Below are positions 1 through 11,296 of a stretch of DNA of 64,000 bases, in pieces. The position numbers were made by a program, and so were the translations under genes. This stretch comes from Ophiura sarsii (taxonomy: Eukaryota > Echinodermata > Ophiuroidea > Amphilepidida > Ophiuridae). The first letter of the stretch is position 1, and every line of letters begins with the position of its first letter. The stretch spans positions 53,734,639 through 53,798,638 of the forward strand of contig CM069455.1 in assembly GCA_035610835.1 (NCBI GenBank). The letters run 5' to 3'. The notes under the pieces are model-generated. The model made no database searches, had not been told where the DNA came from, and saw only the letters and a program-made list of their open reading frames with translations.

Positions 1-29
1 GAAGATCGCCCGCAATCTAACTTACATAC

Positions 30-168
30 CCGCTCATTCAGACTGGCGATACGATGTGTAAGAGCTGCTATTTCTTCGTCTTTTCTTGAAGAGGATGATG
101 TTGTTGAGGATAATGCGCCCGATGGTGACGATGTTGTTGATGGGGCTTGTTGTGGACCTGTTGATCCT
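30..168 (-). CDS. Coiled-coil/EABR-like protein, second exon (partial gene)
   Basis: Continuation of the minus-strand gene that starts at 1290. Reading down from 168, a GTAG acceptor precedes the exon and GTATGTAAG follows position 30 as donor. The first base completes a glycine codon left open by the previous exon, and 46 further codons stay open. The piece is Ser/Thr/Pro-rich, then becomes helical and charged (DEEIAALTHRIASLNER), which looks like the start of another coiled coil. The rest of the gene lies beyond position 1. The in-frame junction supports the model; the function of this piece cannot be read here. Confidence 0.6.
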
Positions 169-877
169 CTACAGGGTGAGTAAAAAAAACCCGGTACTCA
201 AAGTAAAATAATTATTATAAAAAAAAAAATATCAGAATAATAAGACGAACAATGTATGCGGCAATAGATGCATTTATTCACTTATATCATCAGCAAAAAG
301 AATCATGACATTTCATGATGATATCGTTTACCAGATATAGCCTATGACTATTTTGGTAAAGTTACTTCATTTTGAAACCGAACACAATATCGAATATTTT
401 ACTCAATAATGCTTGATATTAATGAACAAGTGGATTCATGTATCATGTATGGTACCCAATAACTATAACTAAAAAAGAAAAACCAAACATTTTCATGTAT
501 ATTTTCAAACTTTAAATGAGAAATAATGTCAAAACAATGTCATTATTACACGAATTTAGCAACAACAACAAACAAATTTGGCTTTTGTGATAGTCGGAGT
601 CAATTTGGAGAGTGTGGACCGTTTTCAATAGCATGAATAGTGAGATTCTATAGATCTTTTTTATCAGTGAAAAAAGTATCGCAAATCTTGTTCGGTTTAT
701 GAAATGTTGACTTTTACGCAAATGAGCATAACATATGTTTACCCTGACCAATTTCAACCAACTAAAATTCTTTAGAAAAGCTAATAGCCAACCCGTCTGC
801 CTCAATAAATCTGTTAATTTTGCGCACAGATTTTAAGATATAAAATCCCAAAGTTGAGAACACCTTTTTTGACTCAC

Positions 878-1290
878 CCTCTATGATGATCTTCGGGAGT
901 TTTTAAACCATCCTTATCTCCAAGATTGTCAACCGCAACAGCAGCCTGAAGGTGATGTGAGGCGGATGCATTTTTCTTGGTGGTGGTATGATCATTTTGG
1001 TTGTTTTCCCCGGGGTTTTCCCCAAGCTCCTCCTCATCATCACCATCATCAACAATTCGAATCAGATCCTTTAGATCTGATATCGTATCCTGAAGTTCCC
1101 GGATGGTTTTGGTTAATTTGATGACGTATGCTTCCCTCTGAGAGTCATATCGTTGCCAGTGACTGTTCATCTTTATGACTTCCTTCAGCTGGCTAACCAC
1201 GCGGCTATTCTCTAATTCAAGTTGATCGCGTTGCGCAATGACAATGCGCAGTTGTTCATCTACAGCGATGCTAATGGTAGAGTTCGTCAT
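878..1290 (-). CDS. Coiled-coil protein with EABR-like segment, first coding exon
   Basis: Minus-strand exon starting at the ATG at 1290 (MTNSTISIAVDEQ) and ending before a GTGAGT donor at 877; an acceptor TTTTGCAG just upstream puts the exon border near 1326. Residues about 10-80 form a heptad-like coiled coil. Residues 41-68 (MNSHWQRYDSQREAYV followed by a Leu-rich helix) resemble the EABR segment of CEP55, which binds TSG101 and ALIX at the midbody and is also seen in TNIP2/ABIN2-type NF-kB adaptors. An acidic stretch (DDGDDEEELGE) and a low-complexity Asn/His/Thr tail follow. The codon split at the donor (phase 2) matches the next exon at 168. CEP55-like and TNIP-like cannot be separated without the C-terminus, which is off the window. 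Confidence 0.6.
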
Positions 1291-1404
1291 TTTTATAGGT
1301 GGATGGGGACCGGGCCTCCTGCAATCCTGCAAAATACATGTATATGTATAGTTTTAAATACAACGTCCTATCACAGGGGAAATGTCTAAAGTTGCAGTGG
1401 TAAA

Positions 1405-1757
1405 CAGGGGTCGCATTCTGACGCGTCTGCGCGTCCTGGACCTCTCACTTTCTTGTAGTGACGCGTCAGGTTTCAAATTGGAAGGACTTGCGGGTCCCGA
1501 TCAAAATTGGGACCCCTTAAATTTGACGATGTATGGAAATGGAAACCTTAAGAAATTCTGTAAATTACATATCCATCCTTTGATCACAATATAAATTCAT
1601 TAAAACTGTCCGTAAAAAAGGAAAATTTTCAAATATACCCAAACTTCAGGACCCCTCAATTTCTTGGGGGACCCCTTAAATTTGATTTTTGAAGTCCATA
1701 CGGGGTCCTGAAAAATTTCATGGGACCTCTCACATTTTTGATCCAGTGCTATCCCTG
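1405..1757. mobile_element. Non-autonomous hAT-like element, copy 1
   Basis: About 353 bp bounded by CAGGGGTCGCATTCTGACG on the left and CAGTGCTATCCCTG on the right (imperfect inverted ends). It is nearly identical to 31957-32310, which has a perfect 8-bp target duplication. No clear duplication remains around this copy. It holds no credible protein. Confidence 0.75.
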
Positions 1758-1781
1758 CACTTGTAAATATATAGATAGTTC

Positions 1782-2045
1782 CAGTGGCGTAAAGTTGTTG
1801 GCATGGGGAGGGGTGACAGTGGCGGCACCAGCATCAACATTTGAGGGTGGAAAACGGGGGGGGGGGGGGGGGGGGAAGAAGAAAAAAATGTGCTTAGGTC
1901 GACACTTCGCTTGCTTTATCACAACAGCAAACTGTGAAAACTTTTAAAAAAATTGTCGGTACATCATGCCTTTCGGTACAACTTTGGTCGTGCACCCCCC
2001 CCCCCCCCCCCCCCCCCCAGTTTCCAAAAGCTGGGTACACCACTG
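1782..2045. mobile_element. Non-autonomous hAT-like element with poly-G/poly-C tracts
   Basis: Starts CAGTGGCGTAAAG and ends GTACACCACTG, the usual short inverted ends of this hAT group. Inside are a run of G (about 1857-1875) and a long run of C (about 1996-2019). No clean 8-bp duplication is visible, so the exact borders are less certain than for 9492-9683. Confidence 0.55.
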
Positions 2046-3357
2046 ATGCTATTCACAATCACACGAAATCGTATACAACATGGTTCCATGGTAAATACAT
2101 TGTTTTTATCACGTTAAAGGTGTAAATAAGAAACATTTCCACAATTGCTGTGTTGTCATTTACTTCTTTTGTATATGTTGGATCATCGGACCACTAACCC
2201 TATTAATACGAGGTAAGTCGTCCGTGGCAAGTTGAGTTTTAGTTAGCATGGTTAGTGTTAAAGGTATGTGTTCCGATTGCTGGCCCGATTTTCAACTTGA
2301 TGTTTTCTATTCGACATGAAGCATCATAGATGGTAAAAACATTACACTCGATTACGTCACAAACTCAAATGTGGCCCTTTTATTAATTGCATAACATTTT
2401 GCTGGACAGCTTTCGCAAACAAATGATCCTTAATATCACACGGTGGCAAAATTCGAGGCCACATTTGCACTTTTCAACCAGCGGTGCGATACTTTTTTCA
2501 ATGTGTATAATGTAAACAGTTTGATGGGGGATCCTATATCAAAGCAATTCGGTCAATATCACATCATCCTCCCCTTCAGCCCGTTTTTTTATAAAATTCA
2601 TCTAAAGATGTGAATAACTTACCCGATGTGCACAACGCATACAAATCTTGTTACAGAAATCCGGCCACACTTTTTGCCCTCCTTCTTCTAGGACGGATAC
2701 ACGAGACAAAAGAACAGGACATTTAGTATAGCGCTTTTATACACAACACCTTCACCAGCTAATCATTGTGGAAAATACCGGAACCGCAATACAAAACATT
2801 TACATCTGCAAGAATAGGAATCGGACACGTCTTGACACGACACTGGGAAATTCCCTAAATTCCGCTTATTTTTACGCATGATTGCATAAGCACAAAATGA
2901 GATATAAATCTGAGCCGTCATCAGTTTTGTCCCGTGTGACATGTCCAGACCAAAGCTAGATTATAAATAATAATGACAAATGTTTAATAGTTTCCACTCG
3001 GTTATTTCGACTGAGCCATATCCATTGCTGAGTCATTTGGTTAACAATAAACGCTAGACACAGTCATCATGATTGTGTCCTCGGCATGTGTCGCTACGCT
3101 ATCTCCATATTTGGATAGTAGACATAATTATAGCGATCCGAGCCCGAAATCAGTGCTACAAACGCTCAGAGGGTTAATAATCATTTAAAAAGGTCAATAC
3201 TCACATTCAGTTGCATGATTCCATAAAATAAGAATATTAAATACAGGGTGGTTATAATATAGGTCAATCACAATTACAACACTTGTAGGCAATGTTTAAA
3301 TAAATATATTCTTTTTGGCACGAGTAGGCCTACAGTCTAAAACCAAAACTATATTTA
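2046..3357. other. Gene-free spacer
   Basis: No coding signal found. From about 2258 the sequence (TAAAGGTATGTGTTCCGATT and on) resembles the left end of the TTAA-flanked element at 46846, so a decayed copy may lie here; I could not place its right end. Confidence 0.4.
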
Positions 3358-4461
3358 CAGGCTGTCCCAAAATGATTAGTACCCATCGATGCCCAAAGTT
3401 CAATAAATTTGTTCATCATCAAAATCAATGAGATTAGATTCGTTGTTTTTTTTAATCATATTTGCTTATACTGTACTCTTTCATTAGAATTTTAGATCAT
3501 GAATATCGGACTTATTTTAATGAAGTTACACTCCACTGTGCAAGACATGGTGATTTCACCTTTTTGGCAAAGTGCAAAAAAATATGTTTTTAAACACGTA
3601 CAAGCTTGTTTGAAAGAAACTAATACATTCTCTTAATCTCTTGTCTGCTAATAGCTTTGGTTCCTTTCTATTTTAAAGTGCTGTTGTATCATATTGTTGT
3701 TCAAACTATTAATACTTCTTTATTTTGATTCAATTTGAAGTGTAAAAATGGATCGTCACGCATGAGCGACCCCAAGCTTTGTTTCTATAATGAGCTAGTT
3801 TTGAGGCTAAACTTGAGGGACATTTGAACAGGTAAAGACGTGGTCATGGGTAATTAGCAGTTGCCTAGACTTCTTTTTCATATATTGGAGATGCAATTTC
3901 CTACAAACTTGCTAAAAATGATATAGTCCCTTAGTGTTTAACCTCACGAAATCCATTCTCCAATGTGAAAATGAAATCTAAGCCCCTGGTGATTCACCAA
4001 ATACCACTTCATTTAGAAGTCCCTAAACACTTGTCAAATAAAACAATGCATGCGGTCACTCAAGTGTGACAAACTTCTTTTACCCGTTAAATATAATTAA
4101 GGAGAAGAATTATTAATGATTTGAACACCCATAACTAATAACAGTTACAACAGAAAGACACACAAGATGATATTGAGTAGACAAGAGATTATGAGAATAC
4201 ACAAGTTTCTTTCAAACAAGCTGTAATAGCACACACATTTTTTAGCACTTCGTCAAAAAGGTGAAATCACCATGTTTTACATAATGGAGTGTATCTTGAG
4301 TTTGATAAATCCGTTATTCATGATCTAAAATAATTCTAATGAAAAAGTACAGTATGACAAAGATGATGTAAAAACAACGGATCTAATCCCATCAATTTTG
4401 ATGATGACACAAATTATTGAACTTTGGGCATCGATGGGTACTAATCATTTTGGACAGCCTG
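3358..4461. mobile_element. Mariner-like element with ~320-bp inverted repeats, no transposase
   Basis: Begins CAGGCTGTCCCAAAATGATT and ends AATCATTTTGGACAGCCTG, each flanked by TA, the target dinucleotide of Tc1/mariner elements. The inverted arms continue inward for about 320 bases with some divergence (3358-3680 against 4140-4461), leaving about 450 bases of unrelated centre. No transposase reading frame is present, so this is a dead or non-autonomous copy. Confidence 0.7.
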
Positions 4462-4605
4462 TATATCTAAATGTATGTGACACGTATCTCGTTTCCAAAA
4501 TAGCATGTCTAGTTTAATGTTCACCAATTTGTGTTCTATACATTTTTAAAAAGGGGTCTGCAGACCAATGGCGTATCCAGGACTGTTTTGATCAGTGGCG
4601 TACCC

Positions 4606-4673
4606 AGGGGGGGGGGGGGGGGGGGGGGGGGTCAAGTTCTTCATCGCTACCCCCCCCCCCCCCCCCCCCCCCC
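4606..4673. repeat. Poly-G tract followed by poly-C tract
   Basis: A run of G over 20 bases long and, about 20 bases on, a run of C of similar length, followed by a CA repeat. They sit behind CAGTGGCGTACCCAG at 4594, the usual left end of the hAT-like elements here, but I cannot fix the right end. Confidence 0.6.
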
Positions 4674-4851
4674 ACACACACACACCACTTATCAAGATTT
4701 CAGCTATTGACAGGAAAAAAGTGTGCATATTTTTTTGGGAGTCTGTAAATAAAAATTGTCGGTAGGCCTACATCATGCCTCTCGTCGGTACAACTTTATA
4801 TGGTCGTGTCGTGGTTTTTTTAATAATTTTCTCCAAAACGTTCCATTTCAT

Positions 4852-4985
4852 GTTCACGGTTGGATTCAATGAACCCTTTTTTACAAGAAAATGTATACTC
4901 TTTTATATATAGATTAAATGAATAATGAAGGAGTTACAGTAGTTTTACGGAGGCTATACCTGAGGGGCCACACCCCTTAAAGTGA
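4852..4985 (+). repeat. Interspersed repeat, shared with 35258-35385
   Basis: The stretch from GTTGGATTCAATGAACCC through TTTTACGGAGGCTATACCTG to CACACCCCTTAAA recurs with modest divergence in intron 6 of the main gene at 35258-35385. Class unknown. Confidence 0.6.
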
Positions 4986-5699
4986 ATAAAAGCATTGCAC
5001 TGTGCAGAATCAAAAAGTCTTTTCGCGGCGTGGGTTCAAAACTCGCGCTGGTCTCTTCTTTTTTGTGTCTTGTTTTGTCACATGATTACGTTCTTTTATT
5101 GGAATTTTGAATTATATTATGGGTGCACTACACTAAATAGGATATCCCCTACCCTTAAGAGCGTTGCTAAACTAGAATCGGAAAGTATGCATGGCAAAAT
5201 CCTAAATTTAAAAGACTTGACAGTAAGAACAATTGTGTAAAATGCCTATCACTTTTTTTGATGATTAATGCACCCTTAAGGGATTTAGCCAGACTTGATC
5301 CTTGACCCCGTATATAAGTCTAATTAGGTAAGTTCGAATGTTATCGTAGCCAAATATTGTAAACAAGGATTTTTCAACCAGATTGAGATTGTTTTAATCC
5401 TATTGTTGCCTTAATTTGACCCAGTGACCCATTTAGAAGTGTTTTTGTAAGTATACGCCCATTGGAAACTGTGTAATTCTATGCTAGGGAAGAAAAGATG
5501 ATGTTTTTAAAGAACCGCAGACAGACTAACTGTCTGACAAGTATTTCTTTAAAAGGGATGGTAGCCAGCTTCTGACAAAATGTAATATTGCTGTTAATTT
5601 TGCTATCTTCAGTAGATAGCAGGTCAGGGATGCAAAAGTGCGGGAGCGGGGAGCACCGCTCCCAGGAAGCAACAGTACAAATTGAGGAAATCATGACAG

Positions 5700-5835
5700 T
5701 GCCTAAAAAAATAAAAGGAGAAAAAGGAGGAAAGAAAGAAGAAAGAGAAAAAAGAGGGAAGAGAAAAAAGAGGAGAGAAAAGAGAAAGAGGAAAAGGGGG
5801 AAAAGAAGGGGAAAATTAATGAAAAGAGAGGAAAA
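5700..5835 (+). repeat. Polypurine (GA-rich) tract
   Basis: About 135 bases almost wholly A and G on this strand. Reading frames over it are lysine/glutamate/arginine-rich low complexity and not credible proteins. A similar shorter tract lies at about 26690-26755. Confidence 0.75.
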
Positions 5836-6355
5836 GCCTGACGAATAGTACATTATGAACCAGTTAAACATGGTAATACATGTAGGGACAATACGATGCA
5901 ACTCGTATTTGAGGAAATTTATCATCGGGACAGGCATTCAATGAAAACAGTGAAAAGATGCGAGTCGAGTGGTGAGGTGGAAATAACAGAGAATATCTGA
6001 GGATACAAGGAGGGTTCCGACCTTTGAGCCAAAGGAAATTCAATTTATCAATGCAGCACTATTGAAGAAAGAGCTGTAGGATGACCTGGAAAACCTTGAG
6101 GAAATAATATTGTATCGATGAGATACAAAGAACAAAGAAGAACCAGTATTAAAAGAAACCAAACAAGTTGTAAAGTAGTAAAGTTTGAGGAAATGGAATC
6201 ATCAACATCAAAAGAAATAAGTAACACGAATGGAGATGACTAAAGGACAGCAGCTGACCAATATCTCAGATTTGAGGATATAATATTTTGCTAAATGGAC
6301 AAAAAAGAAAGACAAGACCAAATTGATAGTCACATTTACAAAAAAATCCTTATAA

Positions 6356-6690
6356 GGGGGCTGGCATTTTCTTCGGAAGGGGGGGGGGGGGGGGGGTCCC
6401 AAATATACCGGGGGGGGGGTCATAGTTTTTTTGACATGAAAACAGGGGGGGTCATAAAATTATTTCATTGAAAATGGGGGGGTCACAAATTTATCAAAGC
6501 ATGCTTTCTGAAATGTGTGTTGGGGGGGGGGGGGGGGGGGGGGGGGTCACAAAATAATGGACTGTATTGGTAGGGGGGGGTCATAAAAATATGCAGCTCT
6601 TGGATAGGGGGGGTCATGAAAAAATTGTCTGGGTCTATCCACATTTTTGGGACCCCCCCCCCCCCCCTTCCGAAGAAAATGCCAGCCCCC
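6356..6690. mobile_element. Harbinger-type non-autonomous element
   Basis: Perfect inverted ends of about 30 bases (GGGGGCTGGCATTTTCTTCG then GAAGGGGG; mirrored at 6661-6690). Both sides carry TAA (6353-6355 and 6691-6693), the 3-bp target duplication typical of PIF/Harbinger transposons. The core is made of short GGGGGGGTCA(C/T)AAA-type subrepeats and G runs. It has no coding capacity. Confidence 0.8.
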
Positions 6691-6691
6691 T

Positions 6692-7270
6692 AATGCAAAA
6701 AATGTGGAAAGTTAAACAAAGTATATACATGTACACTGTGATGTAAGCGAAAAACCTAAAACGGCCCTGCTAACGAATCGGGTCCATGGCCCCCACACGA
6801 CTCGGCTATCATTTGGTTGAAGCAGCACCCATTCGGTTAAATTGAAGGAATTTTACTTCTTTTCTATCCAATTTTAAGGAGCAATCGGTTGAATCGACAC
6901 CAATTTAATAAACGAATAGTTTTTTCTTGCGCGCTACGCGCGCATATTTCAAGGGTATAATTTCAAAGCTTGTTCAAAGCCAAATGTATAACATAATTGT
7001 GGTCAAATTCACTGTATAGTGAATAAATATCGCATGTTTTCTGTAAACAAATAATTGTTTTATTCGGTTGTTGTTCTGGTCCTTCGGAATTGTCCCTCAG
7101 GGGCTGTGCCCCTTCGGGACAATTCCTCAGACCAAAACAAAAACCTCTGATTTCAAAACAAATTCACGAAAACAGTTGTTACGCAGTCATTATTCTCTAA
7201 TCCATACATGACAATTTCTACTCACAAATAATTATAACAACATTGAAATTTCCTGGAACCTTTTACACCT
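6692..7270. other. Gene-free spacer with small hairpin
   Basis: No gene seen. A hairpin GGAATTGTCCC...GGGACAATTCC lies at about 7086-7126. GCGCGCTACGCGCGCAT near 6930 resembles short motifs near 58300 and 58410, probably parts of dispersed repeats. Confidence 0.4.
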
Positions 7271-7862
7271 ATGGCGTATGACCTGCTCTTAGGAGCGAAG
7301 AAAGGTTGTAAACCGTTCTATAAACTATTGCTAAAGAATGTTAAGACATCTTGTAACAGTCCGTTGAAATGGCAACACGAACTAGGAGTTTCAATCGACA
7401 TAAAGGAATGGCAACGAATATGCTATCGACCAATGCAAATTACAAAAGATGCAAAACTTCATTGGTTCCAGTACAGAATACTAAACAACATATTGGGCAC
7501 AAACCGTTTGCTTTATAAAATGAAAATAAAAGATAATGATCACTGCAGCTTCTGCAACTCCAAAACAGAAACTATTTTTCACTTGCTATACCAATGTGAT
7601 ATTGTTACAAGTTTCTGGAAACAAATCCAGCTATATATTAGATGTATATTTGCCCCAACTCTAAGAAATATCAATATAACGCCTCTAATTGTTATTTTAG
7701 GCACACAGAAAGATGACGCTCTTGACCTTGTACTGTTATTAGCTAAATTCCATATATATAGGGCGAGAGTACAAAATACAAAACCAAACGTAATAACTTT
7801 TAAACATGAAATTCTTTTCCATCTTAAGGCCGACAAATCTGTAGCAATAAGCAATAATAGAC
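7271..7862 (+). pseudogene. LINE ORF2 C-terminal fragment (L1/Tx1-like), cut by assembly gap
   Basis: About 197 codons stay open up to the run of N. The protein reads KLHWFQYRILNNILGTNRLL, then a zinc-knuckle of the form C-x2-C-x8-H-x4-C (from CSFC at about 7544 to the last Cys near 7597), then FWKQI and LLLAKFHIYRARVQ. This is the typical segment downstream of the reverse transcriptase domain in L1/Tx1-like LINEs. The catalytic RT core is not in the window, so the copy is 5'-truncated or broken. The first ATG is probably not a true start. Known of the family: such proteins copy LINE RNA into DNA at the target site. Confidence 0.75.
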
Positions 7863-7962
7863 NNNNNNNNNNNNNNNNNNNNNNNNNNNNNNNNNNNNNN
7901 NNNNNNNNNNNNNNNNNNNNNNNNNNNNNNNNNNNNNNNNNNNNNNNNNNNNNNNNNNNNNN
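7863..7962. other. Assembly gap (100 N)
   Basis: Exactly 100 unknown bases between the LINE fragment and the satellite; a size of 100 usually means gap of unknown length. Confidence 0.98.
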
Positions 7963-8930
7963 TTTTGAAAAAGGAATTAGCCACATTAGCACCTTGAATT
8001 ATACATTATACATTAGCACAAGCTACTTGAAAAATGCATTATACAATAGCCGCCGCTACTCGTAAGATATTTTGGCTATTTACGCTATTGCGATAAAAAG
8101 GAATTAGCCACATTAGCACCTTGAATTATACATTATACATTAGCGCAAGCTACTTGAAAAAATGCATTATACAATAGCCGTCGCTAATCATAAGATATTA
8201 GACTATTTGAACGCTATAACGCTATCGGGCTATTTTGCTTTCTATTAGCAATTTGCCAATTATACACCTTAATAGCTTCATTATCACTATAGCGTATTAG
8301 CTCTTGATAGCAAATTATCCACATTAGCCCCTTGAATTATACATTATACAATAGCTAACGCTAATGTAAATATCGATTATACAATAGCTTCCGCTAATAG
8401 TAATATATTTAGGCTATTTACGCTATTGCGATATTTGGATTTTAAAAAGAGAATTAGCCCACATTAGCACCTTGAAATATACATTATACATTAGCAAAAG
8501 CTACTCGCAAAATGCATTATACAATTGCCGACGCTAATAGTAATATATTTAGGCTAATTACGCTATTGCGATATATCAATTTTGAAAAAGGAATTAGCCA
8601 CATTGTGACATTAGCACCTTGAATTATACATTATACATTAGCACAAGCTACTTGAAAAATGCATTATATAATAGCCGCCGCTACTCGTAAGATATTTTGG
8701 CTACTTACGCTATTGCGATATATCAATTTTGAAAAAGGAATTAGCCACATTAGCACCTTGAATTATACATTATACATTAGCGCAAGCTACTTGAAAAATG
8801 CATTATACAATAGCCGTCGCTAATCATAAGATATTAGGCTATTTGCACGCTATAACGCTATCGGGCTATTTTGCTTTCTATTAGCGATTTGCCAAGTATA
8901 CACCTTAATAGCTTTATTATCACTATCAAT
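7963..8930. repeat. Satellite array with higher-order structure
   Basis: Diverged units of about 125-150 bases, each carrying GAATTAGCCACATTAGCACC followed by TTGAATTATACATTATACAT. Unit starts lie near 7975, 8101, 8451, 8591 and 8738, with a variant near 8308. The 7975 unit matches the 8591 unit best, and the 8101 block (with CGCTATAACGCTATCGGGCT) matches the 8738 block. This shows a higher-order period of about 616-637 bases. The array adjoins the gap, so its true length is unknown. Confidence 0.8.
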
Positions 8931-9491
8931 TATACACTATACATTAATAGCCTTCGCTAATTTGCTATTTTACACGGCTATTTGCGATAGTGTACGATCC
9001 CGCACCTTAGTGTCAATTTTGCACCTCCAAATCTCTGTAACAATTACACATAAGGCTCAAGGATAATTCAGTTTTTGCCTTATATCTCAAAAGCATAAAA
9101 ATGGATTTACTTCCTTTTGTCGCGGTGGGGTAGTATTCTATACTTTACACTAGAGGCCGGTATCAGAGTTTGTTGTGCTACGTAATGCTGGTGATCCGTG
9201 TATTTATTTTACTGTCACGGTATGTGGTTACGAGGTTTCTCCACTTTAGTGTTGCCATACCACGAATTAAGTAAGCCCATTTTGTCAACTTTATGACACA
9301 CAAATGTTTTAACAAGGTTTTTATCTAAAAAAATAATATTGCGTTGCATCTTTACCAATTTAAATACATTTATTTGTACTTCATAACCAGGAGAAATGAA
9401 GGGTTTTTTAGGCACAAATCTTTATGTGTATGTCAAACTCAAAGATATGTCGAAACACAGTCACTATGAAAATTACACAGAAATGCCTTCT
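8931..9491. other. Gene-free spacer
   Basis: Degenerate satellite-like sequence up to about 8990, then unique AT-rich sequence. Nothing supportable as a gene. Confidence 0.4.
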
Positions 9492-9621
9492 CAGTGGCGT
9501 GCCCCCCCCCCCCCCCCCCGCTTAAATGAAATAAATCGGTGTGGGTGTGGAATGTAGCCCCCCCCCCCCCCCCCCCATTTCAAGTCACTGCCCCTACTTG
9601 CCCCCCCCCCCAAAAAAAAAA

Positions 9622-9659
<38 letters not shown>

Positions 9660-9683
9660 TGAAAAAGTCTAGTTACGCCACTG
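9492..9683. mobile_element. Short hAT-type element with exact 8-bp target duplication
   Basis: Begins CAGTGGCGTGCC and ends AGTTACGCCACTG. TGCCTTCT is present directly on both sides (9484-9491 and 9684-9691). Only 192 bp, it contains several poly-C tracts and an (AAT)n stretch, and codes for nothing. Confidence 0.85.
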
Positions 9684-10322
9684 TGCCTTCTCATACGTCG
9701 AACTATTTAGTATTCTTTTAACAGAACTCGATTGCAGAGGACAACGTCACAGCCACGTGGGAATCAATATTAACTATATTAGGCGCACTGATAGATTTCC
9801 GCTGGGAAGGGCATTTTATGGAAGTTTGGGCCGGGGTGGGGGTGGGGGGGGGGGGGGGCAATGCCTTTGAATTTATTCCTTATGCATAGTACAATGAGTT
9901 GTGGGGTTAATGTATTTGAACTCATAATTAGTGGCTCATGGGGGTGGGTCAAAACAAATCCATGCCCCTCTTCCTGGCACCCACCGGCCGAGAATAATAG
10001 TGCGCACCGCGGTAGTGCGCCCCTTTGGCCCTTGGTACTGAATCTGGGTTGGGCTACAAATGCACTTGCCCAATCGGTAAACACTGCTGTCACTGCATAA
10101 CAGTGCAATTACCCAACCTGTACGTTGGGTCGCCAAATTGCCTCATATCAAAGTGAAAAGTTGCAATCAAAAAATGAGACAGTGTATTAAGTTTGAGGTC
10201 ATCATGGTCATGTGGTTGAATACCTAACCTGTTAGAGCAGTGACAGTTTTGAGGTACTACCAATCACACGTCGGGGAATCCCTTGTATATCCTGTGATCC
10301 TGACTGACTCATTCTATTGGTG

Positions 10323-10359
10323 TATATAAAGCGTCGAGGAAACCCAAACTTGTTCATTC
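10323..10359 (+). promoter_or_regulatory. Predicted core promoter: TATA box plus initiator
   Basis: TATATAA at 10323-10329 is followed by TTCATTC, an initiator-like sequence with its A at about 10356, roughly 32 bases downstream as expected. A strong splice donor follows at 10519. This is the best candidate promoter for the GMC/hydrolase gene, whose first coding exon lies about 3.4 kb further on. It is predicted from motifs only. Confidence 0.5.
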
Positions 10360-10518
10360 AGAAAAATTCTACCCACGTAACGTACTATATAATACTTCAT
10401 GATGTGTGCACACTTGTTATCAAACGGGACATAAAACTGTACTATCGATTGGAGCTGTTGTATACAGATATATTATTTGCCTAGATATTATTATACCCCA
10501 AGGACACACTTCAAGTGG
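10356..10518 (+). other. Putative non-coding 5' exon of the GMC/hydrolase gene
   Basis: Begins at the predicted initiator and ends AAGTGG before GTAAGT (donor at 10519). The ATG codons inside, at ATGATGTGTGCAC, soon meet a TAA, so the exon would be leader sequence with a short upstream frame. A plausible acceptor for it is TTTCATCACCAG just before about 13919, upstream of the start codon at 13978. Confidence 0.45.
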
Positions 10519-11146
10519 GTAAGTCATATACATGTACATAATATTAATAACAGAACACCCATCTTATATTTTATTAGCTAAGTAATAATATGTTTTAAAA
10601 CATTTCGATGCAAATGCATTTTATAGAAGCAAAATAATGTAATCTTATCAAAAATTGTGTATTTTAATATATCTCAGCCGGGTCCCAGCGTTTGCCTTTT
10701 TAGGCTTTTTTACTCGATCCTTTAATTATTAAGGCCTGCTCTGCTACTACTACAAACTAGTACTTTATTTATATTGGCTTAGCTGCATCTGCAGGCACTA
10801 GTCCTTCAAGCATAACCATGCGTTTACTTCTAAGGTACAACCAGGAAAGTATACAACATAATTAATACACCGTATCTTCTTTCCGGAATTTTTAGAAATT
10901 TGGTATAATTCTGTATATAGGCGCTAGGCAGGTATTAGGTGTTTCACTTTCTCCTGACTGGTGTGGTGTGTGTGTGGTTGATGTACATGAACTTTATACA
11001 ATGGCCAGCAAACATATAAGTCTTCTGTAAAAAAGTACTCATGGTATGTAGCTTTAGGCCTATACTGTTTTTATACAGTACTATATTAAAGTAAAGCATG
11101 ATTTGAGAAATGAGTTCATAGGGTATTGCATTTAAGATCCTGTTGT
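10519..11146. other. Start of the 5' leader intron
   Basis: No gene or recognised repeat. Ordinary AT-rich sequence with a short TG repeat near 10965. Confidence 0.35.
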
Positions 11147-11150
11147 TTAA

Positions 11151-11296
11151 CCCTAACCCTAGAACGTGGCAGTGGGGATGGAACGAAGAACAGGGGGAGG
11201 GGGGTAAATAAAAAACGGGAAAAATTATGTCCGCCGGCGCCGGGAGTTGAACCCGGGTCGGCCGCGTGACAGGCGAGATATACTAACACTCAGCCA

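Noticed and set aside
5588..5848. Lysine-rich protein of 86 residues
   Set aside because: Translation of a purine tract; low complexity on both strands.
7963..8930. CRISPR-like array
   Set aside because: Units are long, diverged and contiguous without unique spacers, in a eukaryotic context; this is satellite DNA.
9491..9721. Proline-rich or glycine-rich small proteins
   Set aside because: They translate poly-C/poly-G runs inside a non-coding hAT element; the same applies at 1934, 4546, 26349, 27053, 32574 and 44337.
11148..11160. Interstitial telomere repeat (TAACCCTAACCCTA)
   Set aside because: Only two units at each end of an element with TTAA flanks; piggyBac-like termini explain it better.
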